In this document: piece by piece, positions 1 to 7,822 of the stretch
Position numbering within the stretch: position 1 is the first letter of the stretch
Layout: each line of letters begins with the position of its first letter
Assembly (NCBI GenBank): GCA_027488155.1
Contig: JAIYCE010000074.1
Coordinates: forward strand, 1 to 37,583
Source of the DNA: Hyphomicrobiales bacterium
GTDB lineage: Bacteria > Pseudomonadota > Alphaproteobacteria > Rhizobiales > Beijerinckiaceae
Length of the DNA: 37,583 nucleotides
Direction: 5' to 3'
Notes under the pieces: model-generated
What the model was told of the DNA's origin: nothing
The model's input: the letters and a program-made list of their open reading frames with translations, nothing else
Database searches by the model: none
Made by a program: the position numbers and the translations under genes

Positions 1-4
1 AAAA

Positions 5-22
5 TACATGCAATTGCATGTA
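5..22. repeat. Perfect 18-bp palindrome downstream of glpK
   Basis: TACATGCAA followed at once by TTGCATGTA is a perfect inverted repeat with no spacer, 16 bases beyond the glpK stop codon. An A run at 1-4 would read as a short U tract after it on the minus strand. The arms are AT-rich and lack a loop, so it looks more like an operator for something left of the window than a strong terminator. Its role is unknown because the neighbouring gene is cut off. Confidence 0.4.
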
Positions 23-38
23 AGGTCGCTCAGACCAC

Positions 39-1532
39 TCAATTTGAGGTCAGGGTACGGCGGACTGCATCGCGCCAGCCCGCGATCTTCACATGCCGTG
101 TGGCCTTATCGAGCGCAGGGACAAAGCGGCGTTCGAGCCGCCAGCGATCAGCAAAGCGCTCCGGCTCCGGCAGAAGGCCAGCGGCCAAGCCGGCGAGATA
201 AGCCGCACCAAGAGCCGTCGTCTCGCCGATGATAGGACGATCAACCGGCGCATCCAAAATGTCGGCAAGACGCTGCATCGTCCAATCAGAGGCCGTCATC
301 CCGCCATCGACGCGCAAAACCGTCTGCGTAGCGTCGCCTTTCGGCCAATCGGCCCTCATCGCCTCCAAGAGGTCGAGCGTCTGGTAGCAGACACTTTCAA
401 GTGCAGCGCGCGCCAATTCCTTCGGGCCCGTATTGCGCGTCATGCCATAAAGCGCCGCCCGCGCTTCCGCATCCCAGAACGGCGCGCCGAGGCCGACAAA
501 GGCCGGCACGAGATATACATTCTGTTTCGGATCGGCCGCTTCAGCCAAGGGACCTGTATCGGAGGCATGCTTGATAATGCCAAGCCCATCGCGCAACCAT
601 TGCACAGAAGCGCCCGCGACAAAGATTGAACCCTCGAGCGCATAGGTGCGCTTGCCACCCAATTGATAAGCGATGGTAGTCAGCAGACGGTTGCGCGAGC
701 GCAACGGCCGATCACCGATGTTAATCAACGCAAAACAGCCTGTGCCGTATGTCGATTTCATCATGCCTGGCGTGAAACAGGCCTGCCCGATGGTGGCGGC
801 CTGTTGATCTCCAGCGATGCCGCGAATGGCAATTGCACCACCAAATAACAGAGGATCTGTAAAGCCAAAATCGGCGGCGCAATCCTTCACCTCCGGCAAC
901 AGAGCGCGCGGCACGTTGAAGCGCTGAAGCAAATCGTCACTCCATGCACCTGTATGAATGTCGAACAGCAGCGTACGCGATGCGTTGGTTGCATCTGTTG
1001 CATGAACCTTGCCGCCCGTGAGTTTCCACAAAAGCCAGCAATCGACGGTACCGAAAGCAAGCTCGCCGCGCTCGGCACGCGCCCGCGCACCCGGGACATG
1101 ATCCAAGATCCACGCGATCTTGGTTCCGGAAAAATAGGGATCGAGCAAAAGCCCCGTGCGATCCGTGACAAACTCCTCCATACCCTCCCGTTTCAATCGC
1201 GCGCACAAATCGGCTGTACGCCGATCTTGCCAAACAATGGCCCGATGGATGGCCTGCCCCGTGAGCCGATCCCACACGAGCGTCGTCTCGCGCTGATTGG
1301 TAACGCCGATTCCGGCCACGTCTCTGGCGCTTGCACCGGCCTTCGCCAAGGCCTCGCGCGCTGTCGCCAACGTCGTTTGCCACAAATCCTCTGGCTCATG
1401 CTCCACCCAGCCCGAGGCAGGATAATGCTGGGCAAATTCCTGTTGAGCGATGGCTGCAATCGTCATGTCGTCGCGAAACAGAATGGCGCGCGACGATGTT
1501 GTGCCCTGATCGAGCGCAAGAATGAAGGGCAT
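39..1532 (-). CDS. glpK: Glycerol kinase
   Basis: This enzyme phosphorylates glycerol with ATP to sn-glycerol 3-phosphate in the cytoplasm, trapping glycerol for GlpD or lipid synthesis. The 497-residue protein has the usual length for the FGGY kinase family. The N-terminal phosphate-binding loop DQGTTSSRA is at residues 8-16 and the second FGGY signature region, around GGMTASDW, lies near residue 400. The start ATG at 1532 is preceded by a strong GGGGGAGG ribosome-binding site about 7 bases upstream. No glycerol facilitator, glpD or regulator is visible in the window, although the left edge is only 38 bases away. The gene to its right, yqaA-like, is divergent with a 72-bp gap. The identification is secure and the gene is intact. 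Confidence 0.97.
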   Translation of the reverse strand: MPFILALDQGTTSSRAILFRDDMTIAAIAQQEFAQHYPASGWVEHEPEDLWQTTLATAREALAKAGASARDVAGIGVTNQRETTLVWDRLTGQAIHRAIVWQDRRTADLCARLKREGMEEFVTDRTGLLLDPYFSGTKIAWILDHVPGARARAERGELAFGTVDCWLLWKLTGGKVHATDATNASRTLLFDIHTGAWSDDLLQRFNVPRALLPEVKDCAADFGFTDPLLFGGAIAIRGIAGDQQAATIGQACFTPGMMKSTYGTGCFALINIGDRPLRSRNRLLTTIAYQLGGKRTYALEGSIFVAGASVQWLRDGLGIIKHASDTGPLAEAADPKQNVYLVPAFVGLGAPFWDAEARAALYGMTRNTGPKELARAALESVCYQTLDLLEAMRADWPKGDATQTVLRVDGGMTASDWTMQRLADILDAPVDRPIIGETTALGAAYLAGLAAGLLPEPERFADRWRLERRFVPALDKATRHVKIAGWRDAVRRTLTSN

Positions 1533-1604
1533 GGGTGGCCTCCCCCGATTTTTGCCCTATTGTGGCGGCCTCGATCCGCGGCAGCAAGTTGAACCCCGCC
1601 ATCC

Positions 1605-2033
1605 ATGCTCGAACTCACCGGCCTTTTCGCCGCCGCCTTTCTCTCGGCTACGTTGCTGCCCGGTTCGTCGGAAGTAGCGCTCGCCGCCGCATTGGCTTCG
1701 GGCCGTTCCGGCCTCAGTGAGGCCCTCATTGTAGCGACAATCGGCAATACGCTCGGCTCCTGCGTGAATTGGGCGCTCGGACTGTTCGTGACGCGCTGGC
1801 GCGGCAGCCGCTTTTTTCCGGTGAAAGATAAGGATTACGAGCGCTACCGTGCGCTCTACCAAAGATACGGGTTGTGGTCGCTTCTTGCGAGTTGGGTACC
1901 GATCATCGGCGATCCGCTCACGGTCATGGCTGGGATCTTCCGCACACCGCTCATCATCTTCGTCCCCATCGTCGCTTTTGCGAAATTGGTTCGTTATCTG
2001 ATGGTGGCAGGGGTTGTGAGTTGGATGGTTTAG
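1605..2033 (+). CDS. YqaA-type small DedA-like membrane protein
   Basis: This 142-residue integral membrane protein resembles the YqaA branch of the DedA/SNARE-associated (VTT) superfamily. Hydrophobic stretches lie at about residues 3-30, 42-62, 90-110 and 113-140. A polar, positively charged loop with KDKDYERYRALYQRYG lies near 73-88. The sequence then has the typical arrangement of a re-entrant helix, SWVPIIGDPLTVMAG, followed by a C-terminal helix. DedA-family proteins are linked to membrane homeostasis and lipid carrier transport, but YqaA itself has no firmly known role. It is divergent from glpK and probably monocistronic. The first ATG at 1605 has only a poor ribosome-binding site. 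Confidence 0.8.
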   Translation: MLELTGLFAAAFLSATLLPGSSEVALAAALASGRSGLSEALIVATIGNTLGSCVNWALGLFVTRWRGSRFFPVKDKDYERYRALYQRYGLWSLLASWVPIIGDPLTVMAGIFRTPLIIFVPIVAFAKLVRYLMVAGVVSWMV

Positions 2034-2172
2034 TGGGCAGAACGCATTGATCAATCGAGGCCATGCGAAATTAGCTCACGAAAGACCAGCTTGGGAGCTT
2101 TTTTGCACCCCCCTGCGATGGAGAGTGCCAGCGCTACCCCTACGGCGGGTACTTGAAAGAGCAAACTTTTCA

Positions 2173-2192
2173 ACCCGTCTGATCAGACGGGT
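2173..2192 (+). promoter_or_regulatory. 20-bp perfect palindrome, lux-box-like operator candidate
   Basis: The two arms ACCCGTCTGA and TCAGACGGGT are exact reverse complements with no spacer. A length of 20 bp, ACC...GGT ends and perfect dyad symmetry match the general form of LuxR-family (lux/las-type) boxes. A -10-like hexamer, GATATT, lies at 2212-2217. If transcription starts near 2224, the palindrome is centred about 42 bases upstream, the position used by LuxR-type activators. No luxR or luxI gene is in the window, so the link to quorum sensing is inference. A TetR-type operator is an alternative. Confidence 0.45.
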
Positions 2193-2211
2193 ACTACAAT
2201 GGTGCTACCAT

Positions 2212-2217
2212 GATATT
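2212..2217 (+). promoter_or_regulatory. Possible -10 element for the RTX gene
   Basis: GATATT matches four of six bases of TATAAT and sits in a T-rich run. No good -35 hexamer is present at the right spacing; that region is occupied by the right arm of the 20-bp palindrome, as expected for an activator-dependent promoter. The leader to the ATG at 2300 would be about 75 bases. Confidence 0.3.
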
Positions 2218-2299
2218 TTTATCTCAATTTTGGGTTTGTAATTGATGATCCGTTCTCCTTTCTAAATTCTCATTCACTATAGCAAGAAGGTGATTGGCC

Positions 2300-3598
2300 A
2301 TGGCAACAAATCTCATCGGAAGAAACCTCGTCAGTCGGCGGAGAAGAAAGGACCGTCTTTCTTTTGGAACCGTTCAAAATTCGACCATCTCAACCTTAGA
2401 TTTGAACGATACAGTTTCGATCGTCACGCTCACAAAAAGTCGAATTCTCTTAGGTAGTGGAAACGACAGGCTGACTGTGACAGGAGATACAAACGAGGCG
2501 GATATATCTCTCGGCAACGGGCGTAACTCAGCATCTTTTTCCAAAATTGTTTTGTCTACGGTACGCGGATCTTCCGGCATTGATGCCATAACTATCAGCA
2601 CTGCAGAGAATTCAGCATTTCTCTTGAGTGGAGGGAATGACAGCGTTACTTTGACTGGGGCAATGGGTTCAAGCGGATTCAATAACACCATTGATGCCGG
2701 GAGTGGTACGGACACTCTCAAGTTAACAAATTTTTCCGCTAAATTATCGCTCAGTTACGATCAAGGCTATTTCATCCTCAACAACTTCGGCCAAACACAA
2801 TTTAAAAGCATTGAAAGATTGGTCCTTGCGGATGGAATCACAGCGACGCTATCGTATGGATCTCAAGCGCTTAATAGGGGCTTCATAACAGTTAACGGAA
2901 CGAGTGGAGACGATAAATTAAAGGCCGAATCCACCTCAGCCGTAACCTATTCCATTAATGCTGGCGCCGGGAACGACACGGTTGACGTATCTGCATTCAA
3001 AGCAACAACAATCGATGGCGGCACGGGAAATGATAGCGTCATTCTCGCTAGCGAAGAGAAAATCTACGTCAAGGACGGGAAATGGAGTATCGGAAACAGC
3101 ACGAGTGGGGTTGCGCTTCTTAACATAGAGTCAATTTTTATGCCCCTTTCGGGGGGGACTCCGGATAATCAATACACACTCCGTTCCAATGGAGTCTCAA
3201 TTACATCCACATCCAAAACAGGCGGCATATTCAAGGGAACGACTGGAACCGATACAATCGTCGGGACAGTCGGCGACGATAATTTCTATATATACGGCGA
3301 CCTTAAAGAAAATATCGGTGTTGACTTTTTTGATTTAAGCGCTGGCGGCAACGATACGATCAATATCGATCCAGACAGTTACAGGGCAGGGACGGTACCA
3401 ATCAGGATCGCTTCTGTTTTCGGGGCCAATAAGAACGACCGTTTCGGTTCAATTTATGCCGAAACGCTGGAAGTCGTGAGCGATACCCGCAATTACAATA
3501 CTCAAGGTATTGCGACATCTGGTTCTTTGCAGTTACAATCACCTTCTACGGCTGGCGTCACTTTTCAGGTCGATTTCATCGCCACCAAGCCGGTTTAG
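2300..3598 (+). CDS. RTX-type calcium-binding repeat protein (hemolysin-like repeats)
   Basis: The 432-residue protein contains repeated GG/GxGxD-type nonapeptide motifs: GSGNDRLTV, GGNDSVTL, GSGTDTLKL, TSGDDKLKA, GAGNDTVDV, GTGNDSVIL, TTGTDTIVG, VGDDNFYI and GGNDTINI. Such repeats form calcium-binding parallel beta rolls in proteins exported by type I secretion. They are scattered singly rather than in one long tandem block, and no enzymatic domain is recognisable. There is no Sec signal peptide; the N-terminus carries a basic RRRRK patch at about 14-18. The ATG at 2300 follows AAGAAGG by about 9 bases; an in-frame TTG at 2294 is too close to it. Base composition is AT-richer than in all neighbours, and no type I transporter genes are nearby, which suggests acquisition by transfer. 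Function is unknown beyond probable secretion. Confidence 0.8.
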   Translation: MATNLIGRNLVSRRRRKDRLSFGTVQNSTISTLDLNDTVSIVTLTKSRILLGSGNDRLTVTGDTNEADISLGNGRNSASFSKIVLSTVRGSSGIDAITISTAENSAFLLSGGNDSVTLTGAMGSSGFNNTIDAGSGTDTLKLTNFSAKLSLSYDQGYFILNNFGQTQFKSIERLVLADGITATLSYGSQALNRGFITVNGTSGDDKLKAESTSAVTYSINAGAGNDTVDVSAFKATTIDGGTGNDSVILASEEKIYVKDGKWSIGNSTSGVALLNIESIFMPLSGGTPDNQYTLRSNGVSITSTSKTGGIFKGTTGTDTIVGTVGDDNFYIYGDLKENIGVDFFDLSAGGNDTINIDPDSYRAGTVPIRIASVFGANKNDRFGSIYAETLEVVSDTRNYNTQGIATSGSLQLQSPSTAGVTFQVDFIATKPV

Positions 3599-3627
3599 CT
3601 GCAACCTTGACGTCGTCGAAGACAAAC

Positions 3628-3659
3628 AAAAGGCCGCAATCATTCGCGGCCTTTTTTTT
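3628..3659 (+). terminator. Intrinsic terminator after the RTX gene
   Basis: AAAGGCCGC and GCGGCCTTT form a 9-bp stem around an 8-base loop, followed by a run of eight T on the plus strand, 30 bases after the RTX stop codon. The minus-strand side has only a broken T run (TTTGTTTG), so it would end mmsB transcripts less efficiently. No other hairpin is seen for mmsB. Confidence 0.9.
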
Positions 3660-3680
3660 GCTCATGAATTTCTATTATCT

Positions 3681-4565
3681 TCACTTCAATCCTGCTCGCA
3701 GGAAATTAACGATGCCGGAGAAATCCTTGCCATCATTCCCTGCGGCCGCAAAGGCTTGGTAAAGATCGGCTGCATGTTGGCCGAGTGGTGTCGTTGCACC
3801 CGACGATTTCGATGCCTCTTGCGACAGCAGCAAATCCTTCAGCATCAAGGCGGCAGCAAAACCCGGCTGATAATCCCGATTGGCGGGCGAATTGGGCACC
3901 GGGCCGGGCACAGGGCAATAGGTCGTCAGCGACCAGCATTGGCCCGAGGCGGTCGAAGCGACATCGAAAAGCGCCTGATGCGTAAGGCCGAGCTTTTCAC
4001 CGAGCACAAAGGCTTCGCCGACAGCGATCATCGAAATACCGAGGATCATATTGTTGCAGATTTTTGCGGCTTGCCCCGCACCTGCGCCGCCGCAATGGAC
4101 GATCTTCTTGCCCATCGCTTCGATGATCGGTTTACCGCGTGCAAACGCGTCGTCTGTTCCACCGCACATGAAGGTGAGGGTTGCCGCTTCCGCGCCGCCG
4201 ACACCGCCCGAAACAGGCGCATCGAGGGATTGCAATCCAGCTTTATCGGCCAGCATATGAGCGGCACGCGCACTGTCGACATCGATGGTTGAGGAATCGA
4301 TCAGCAACGCACCGTTCTTGGTTACGGCCATGATATCCTCATAGACCGCCAAGACATGTTTGCCGGCAGGCAGCATGGTGATGACAAGGTCCGCGTCCTT
4401 CACCGCAGCGCGCGCATTCTCAGCAATGCACACATTGCGCGCCTTGGCGGCTTCATTGTTGGCGGCGACAAGATCGAAGCCCGTGACTGCATGTCCTGCC
4501 TTGGCCAGATTGCCGGCCATAGGCCCGCCCATATTGCCAAGACCGATAAAAGCGATGTTTGCCAT
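3681..4565 (-). CDS. mmsB: 3-hydroxyisobutyrate dehydrogenase
   Basis: This enzyme oxidises 3-hydroxyisobutyrate to methylmalonate semialdehyde with NAD in valine breakdown. The 294-residue length is typical of the beta-hydroxyacid dehydrogenase family. The Rossmann motif GLGNMG is at residues 8-13. The substrate loop DAPVSGGVGGAEAATL lies at 115-130. The catalytic lysine is K168 in GAGQAAKICNN, with the conserved asparagines just after it. The start at 4565 has an AGGGGGAAA ribosome-binding site. The gene lies 17 bases after a small membrane-protein gene and is last in a minus-strand cluster with isobutyryl-CoA dehydrogenase and mmsA, which supports 3-hydroxyisobutyrate over tartronate semialdehyde as substrate. 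Confidence 0.93.
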   Translation of the reverse strand: MANIAFIGLGNMGGPMAGNLAKAGHAVTGFDLVAANNEAAKARNVCIAENARAAVKDADLVITMLPAGKHVLAVYEDIMAVTKNGALLIDSSTIDVDSARAAHMLADKAGLQSLDAPVSGGVGGAEAATLTFMCGGTDDAFARGKPIIEAMGKKIVHCGGAGAGQAAKICNNMILGISMIAVGEAFVLGEKLGLTHQALFDVASTASGQCWSLTTYCPVPGPVPNSPANRDYQPGFAAALMLKDLLLSQEASKSSGATTPLGQHAADLYQAFAAAGNDGKDFSGIVNFLRAGLK

Positions 4566-4582
4566 TGTCGTTTCCCCCTACT

Positions 4583-4951
4583 TCAACGGCGGATGAGACC
4601 GCCGATCAATGCGAAGGCTGTCGCCCACACCATGAGCGCGCCATAGACCTTGTCCATCACGGGGTTCAAATCCCGGAAAAACACTTGAAAATGCGATGTC
4701 ACTGCCGCTTCCCACATCAGAAAGGGAACGAGCATGAGAACGATCGAGCGCAAACGCTCACCGCGTGGAGCGCCCACCAGGAGCGGCATCGCCAAACCCA
4801 GCAGTAAACCAATCGCTGCGCCACCGAAGAAGTTGATTTGAAAAGGGCTGCGGCCATCAATAAAGAATTGGGAGCCAAACAGAAAGAACCCAATATGCAC
4901 GACAAGTGCGAGCAGGAGGCCGGCAGCGAGCGATTTCAGTGTCAGGCGCAT
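4583..4951 (-). CDS. Small four-helix membrane protein of unknown function
   Basis: I do not recognise this 122-residue protein. Four hydrophobic segments are visible, at about residues 5-25, 38-58, 68-85 and 103-120. Short charged loops lie between them, including APRGERLRS between helices 2 and 3. The ATG at 4951 overlaps the stop codon of the isobutyryl-CoA dehydrogenase gene as TGATG, so the two are probably translationally coupled. A GTG one codon earlier is possible. It sits between two valine-pathway enzymes, where many bacteria carry a hydratase or hydrolase gene. The tight coupling suggests co-expression, but nothing in the sequence shows an enzymatic role. A carrier accessory or membrane-scaffold role would be guesswork. 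Confidence 0.75.
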   Translation of the reverse strand: MRLTLKSLAAGLLLALVVHIGFFLFGSQFFIDGRSPFQINFFGGAAIGLLLGLAMPLLVGAPRGERLRSIVLMLVPFLMWEAAVTSHFQVFFRDLNPVMDKVYGALMVWATAFALIGGLIRR

Positions 4952-6114
4952 CACAATCCACTGCCCTGTCCGCGGCCGATCAAGGCTCGCGCAATGATCA
5001 CGCGCATAATCTCGTTCGTCCCTTCAAGAATTTGATGAACACGCAAATCGCGCACGATCTTCTCGATCCCGTAGTCGGCGAGATAACCATAGCCGCCATG
5101 TAGTTGCAGTGCTTCGTTCGCAATCTCAAAACCCGCATCGGTGCCAAAGCGTTTGGCCATGGCGCAGAGCTGTGTCGCATCATGGGTTTTTGCATCGAGG
5201 GCCGAGGCCGCGCGCCATAGAAACGTACGCGCTGCTTCCAGTTCTGTCGCCATATCGGCGAGGCGGAATTGCAGCGCCTGAAAATCGGCGATGCGCTTGC
5301 CGAAGGCTTTACGCTCTTTCATGTAAGCGAGGGATTTATCGAGAGCAGAAGATGCGCCGCCCAACGAACAGGCGGCGATATTGAGCCGCCCGCCATCCAA
5401 TCCGGCCATCGCAATCTTAAAGCCGATGCCTTCCTCGCCCAAACGATTGGCGACCGGCACGCGGCAATTCTCGAAAATCACGGTGCGCGTCGGCTGCGCA
5501 TTCCAACCCATCTTCTTTTCATTCGCGCCAAAGGAGAGGCCAGGCGTATCTTTTTCGACGATGATCGTTGAAACACCTGCAGCACCATCTTCGCCTGTTC
5601 TTACCATCACGACATAGATGTCGGATGTGCCAGCACCGGAAATGAATTGCTTTGCGCCATCAAGCACATAAAAATCACCGTCGCGGCGCGCCCGCGTTTT
5701 CAGGGCGGCGGCATCAGAACCTGCGCCGGGTTCAGTCAGGCAATAAGAAGCAATCCACTCCATGGTTGTGAGTTTCGGCAGATATTTCTGCCGTTGCGCC
5801 TCGTGGCCATAGGTGTCGATCATCCATGCGGCCATATTATGGATCGAGATGAAAGCTGAAACCGTTGGGCAACCTGTCGCAAGCGCTTCGAAGATCAGCG
5901 CCGCATCGAGCCGCGTGAGACCGGAGCCACCAACATCGTCGCGGACATAAACGCCCCCCATGCCGAGCGAGGCGGCTTCCCGCATCACATCGACAGGAAA
6001 ATGTTTTGTCTCATCCCATTCAACGGCGTGGGGCGCGAGCTTTTCAGCGGCAAATTCGCGCGCCATATCGCGGATAGCGATATGATCTTCAGTGAGTGAA
6101 AACAATTGTGTCAT
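4951..6114 (-). CDS. Isobutyryl-CoA dehydrogenase (acyl-CoA dehydrogenase family)
   Basis: This flavoenzyme oxidises isobutyryl-CoA to methacrylyl-CoA, passing electrons to ETF, in valine catabolism. From the ATG at 6114 it has 387 residues, typical of the family. Segments such as [32 protein letters not shown] and MGWNAQPTR closely match what I recall of mammalian ACAD8. The catalytic glutamate lies in the C-terminal [12 protein letters not shown]. An upstream extension of the frame to 6315 would run through the terminator and into mmsA, so I reject it. The ribosome-binding site is weak. The location between mmsA and mmsB supports the substrate assignment; a broader short branched-chain acyl-CoA range remains possible. 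Confidence 0.88.
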   Translation of the reverse strand: MTQLFSLTEDHIAIRDMAREFAAEKLAPHAVEWDETKHFPVDVMREAASLGMGGVYVRDDVGGSGLTRLDAALIFEALATGCPTVSAFISIHNMAAWMIDTYGHEAQRQKYLPKLTTMEWIASYCLTEPGAGSDAAALKTRARRDGDFYVLDGAKQFISGAGTSDIYVVMVRTGEDGAAGVSTIIVEKDTPGLSFGANEKKMGWNAQPTRTVIFENCRVPVANRLGEEGIGFKIAMAGLDGGRLNIAACSLGGASSALDKSLAYMKERKAFGKRIADFQALQFRLADMATELEAARTFLWRAASALDAKTHDATQLCAMAKRFGTDAGFEIANEALQLHGGYGYLADYGIEKIVRDLRVHQILEGTNEIMRVIIARALIGRGQGSGL

Positions 6115-6133
6115 CAGGGCACCGGCAACAGGC

Positions 6134-6165
6134 AGAAAAAAGGCGCGGATCGAAGCCCGCGCCTT
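6134..6165 (-). terminator. Intrinsic terminator after mmsA
   Basis: On the minus strand the stem AAGGCGCGG/CCGCGCCTT (9 bp, 8-base loop) is followed by a seven-T run. It lies 8 bases past the mmsA stop codon and 20 bases before the next gene of the cluster. It should end or attenuate mmsA transcripts, so the downstream genes depend on read-through or on an unseen promoter. Confidence 0.8.
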
Positions 6166-6173
6166 GCTATTTT

Positions 6174-7673
6174 TTACTTCATCGTCGGGATGACGAATTC
6201 GGCACCATCCTTGATGCCTGACGGCCAACGCGAGGTCACCGTCTTCGTCTTGGTGTAGAAACGGAACGCATCCGGCCCGTGCTGGTTGAGATCGCCGAAG
6301 CCCGAACGCTTCCAACCGCCGAAGGTGTAGTAGGCGATCGGAACCGGGATCGGCACGTTCACGCCGACCATGCCGACATTCACATTGGCGGCGAAATCGC
6401 GGGCGGCATCGCCATCGCGCGTGAAAATCGCAACGCCATTGCCATATTCGTGATCGTTCGCAAGCGCGAGACCTTCAGCGTAATCCTTGGCGCGCACCAC
6501 TGAGAGTACGGGGCCGAAGATTTCTTCCTTGTAGATGCGCATGTCCTTGGTGACATTGTCGAACAAGCAGCCCGACATGTAGAAGCCGTTCTCATAGCCT
6601 TGCAGCTTGAAATTTCGGCCATCGACCAGAAGTTTCGCGCCTTCCTGCACGCCGAGATCGACATAGGATTTCACCTTGTCGAGATGCGCTTTGGTGACGA
6701 GCGGGCCGAAATCGGCCGAAGGATCGGTCGAGGGGCCAACCTTCAACGCTTCGACGCGTGGAATGAGCTTTTCGATTAGACGATCGGCGGCCTTCTGGCC
6801 GACCGGCACGGCAACCGAAATCGCCATGCAGCGCTCGCCCGCCGAGCCGTAACCCGCGCCGATCAACGCATCGACGGCCTGATCCATGTCGGCGTCCGGC
6901 ATGATGATCATGTGGTTCTTGGCGCCGCCAAAGCATTGCACGCGTTTGCCATTGGCGCAGCCACGCGAATAGACATATTCGGCAATGCCGGTCGAGCCGA
7001 CGAAGCCAACTGCTTTAATATCCGGATCGTCAAGGATCGCGTCGACTGCTTCCTTGTCGCCATTGACGACGTTGAGGATGCCGGCGGGCAGGCCCGCTTC
7101 GATCATCAATTCCGCAAGGCGAAGCGGTACGCCGGGATCACGTTCGGATGGCTTGAGAATGAAGGCGTTGCCTGCTGCAATGGCGGGTCCGAACTTCCAC
7201 ATCGGAATCATGGCGGGGAAGTTGAATGGCGTAATGCCAGCGACAACACCAAGCGGCTGGCGCATGGAATAGATGTCGATGCCGGGGCCAGCGCCTTCGG
7301 TATATTCGCCCTTCAGCAGGTGCGGCGCACCGATGCAGAATTCGATCACTTCGACGCCGCGCTGAATGTCACCCTTCGCGTCGGGAACGGTCTTGCCATG
7401 CTCCTTAGCAAGGAGCTCGGCGAGCGCATCGTTCTCCTTGGCGACGAGATCCAGGAACTTCATGAACACGCGCGCGCGGCGCTGCGGATTGGTGGCGGCC
7501 CAAGCGGGCTGCGCTGCCTTGGCGTTCTCGACCGCAGCGCGCATCTCGGCGGTGCTGGCCAGTGGCACTTTCGAGGCAACCTCGCCCGTCATCGGCCAAT
7601 AGGCGTCCGTGAAATGGCCCGACGTGCCCTTGACGCGTTTTCCGCCGATAAAATGATACAATTCGGTCGCCAT
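6174..7673 (-). CDS. mmsA: CoA-acylating methylmalonate-semialdehyde dehydrogenase
   Basis: This enzyme converts methylmalonate semialdehyde to propionyl-CoA with NAD and CoA, the last specific step of valine breakdown; malonate semialdehyde may also be used. The 499-residue ALDH-superfamily protein has its catalytic cysteine at C282 in GSAGERCMA. Where ordinary aldehyde dehydrogenases have a general-base Glu, it has Asn (GGAKNH, near residue 253), the signature of the CoA-acylating MMSDH branch. The ATG at 7673 follows AGGGAG by about 9 bases; the longer upstream frame is rejected. It is the first gene of the valine cluster and is divergent from transaldolase across a 149-bp gap. Confidence 0.95.
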   Translation of the reverse strand: MATELYHFIGGKRVKGTSGHFTDAYWPMTGEVASKVPLASTAEMRAAVENAKAAQPAWAATNPQRRARVFMKFLDLVAKENDALAELLAKEHGKTVPDAKGDIQRGVEVIEFCIGAPHLLKGEYTEGAGPGIDIYSMRQPLGVVAGITPFNFPAMIPMWKFGPAIAAGNAFILKPSERDPGVPLRLAELMIEAGLPAGILNVVNGDKEAVDAILDDPDIKAVGFVGSTGIAEYVYSRGCANGKRVQCFGGAKNHMIIMPDADMDQAVDALIGAGYGSAGERCMAISVAVPVGQKAADRLIEKLIPRVEALKVGPSTDPSADFGPLVTKAHLDKVKSYVDLGVQEGAKLLVDGRNFKLQGYENGFYMSGCLFDNVTKDMRIYKEEIFGPVLSVVRAKDYAEGLALANDHEYGNGVAIFTRDGDAARDFAANVNVGMVGVNVPIPVPIAYYTFGGWKRSGFGDLNQHGPDAFRFYTKTKTVTSRWPSGIKDGAEFVIPTMK

Positions 7674-7703
7674 TGCCGCGATCTCCCTACATAGGCTGGC
7701 TGC

Positions 7704-7724
7704 GGGCCTTGAGGCCCCTTTTTT
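7704..7724 (+). terminator. Short terminator-like hairpin upstream of tal
   Basis: GGGCC-TTGA-GGCCC forms a 5-bp stem with a tetraloop, followed by CTTTTTT on the plus strand. It sits in the divergent mmsA/tal gap, about 100 bases before tal. It could attenuate a tal leader or block antisense transcription into tal. The stem is short, so the call is weak. Confidence 0.35.
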
Positions 7725-7822
7725 CGCTCCCATGACTATCATTGGCGGACAGCCGCCGCTATGGGACGATGGGATGCACATAGAGCGGGCTATGCAGCTC
7801 GCACAGAGGAAGGAAGGGCACG

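Larger units (their letters stand above)
2034..2299 (+). other. AT-rich intergenic region without a credible gene
   Basis: These 266 bases hold no convincing coding sequence. A 64-codon frame at 2047-2241 has no ribosome-binding site and no recognisable composition. The AT content rises sharply relative to the flanking DNA. The stretch contains the perfect palindrome at 2173-2192, a shorter inverted repeat (ATGGT-GCT-ACCAT, 2199-2211) and a possible -10 element, which I read as the control region of the RTX gene. Confidence 0.6.

Noticed and set aside
93-629. Long plus-strand frame opposite glpK, and similar long frames opposite mmsB, the isobutyryl-CoA dehydrogenase, pckA, chvG and ahcY
   Set aside because: They lie antisense to clearly identified genes. 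Their Arg/Ala/Pro-rich translations are typical shadows in GC-rich DNA.
2047-2241. 64-codon plus-strand frame between the yqaA-like and RTX genes
   Set aside because: It has no ribosome-binding site and no recognisable protein character, and it overlaps the palindrome and promoter-like signals.
6115-6315. 67-residue N-terminal extension of the isobutyryl-CoA dehydrogenase
   Set aside because: It would run through the mmsA terminator and the end of mmsA. The family's N-terminus matches the ATG at 6114.
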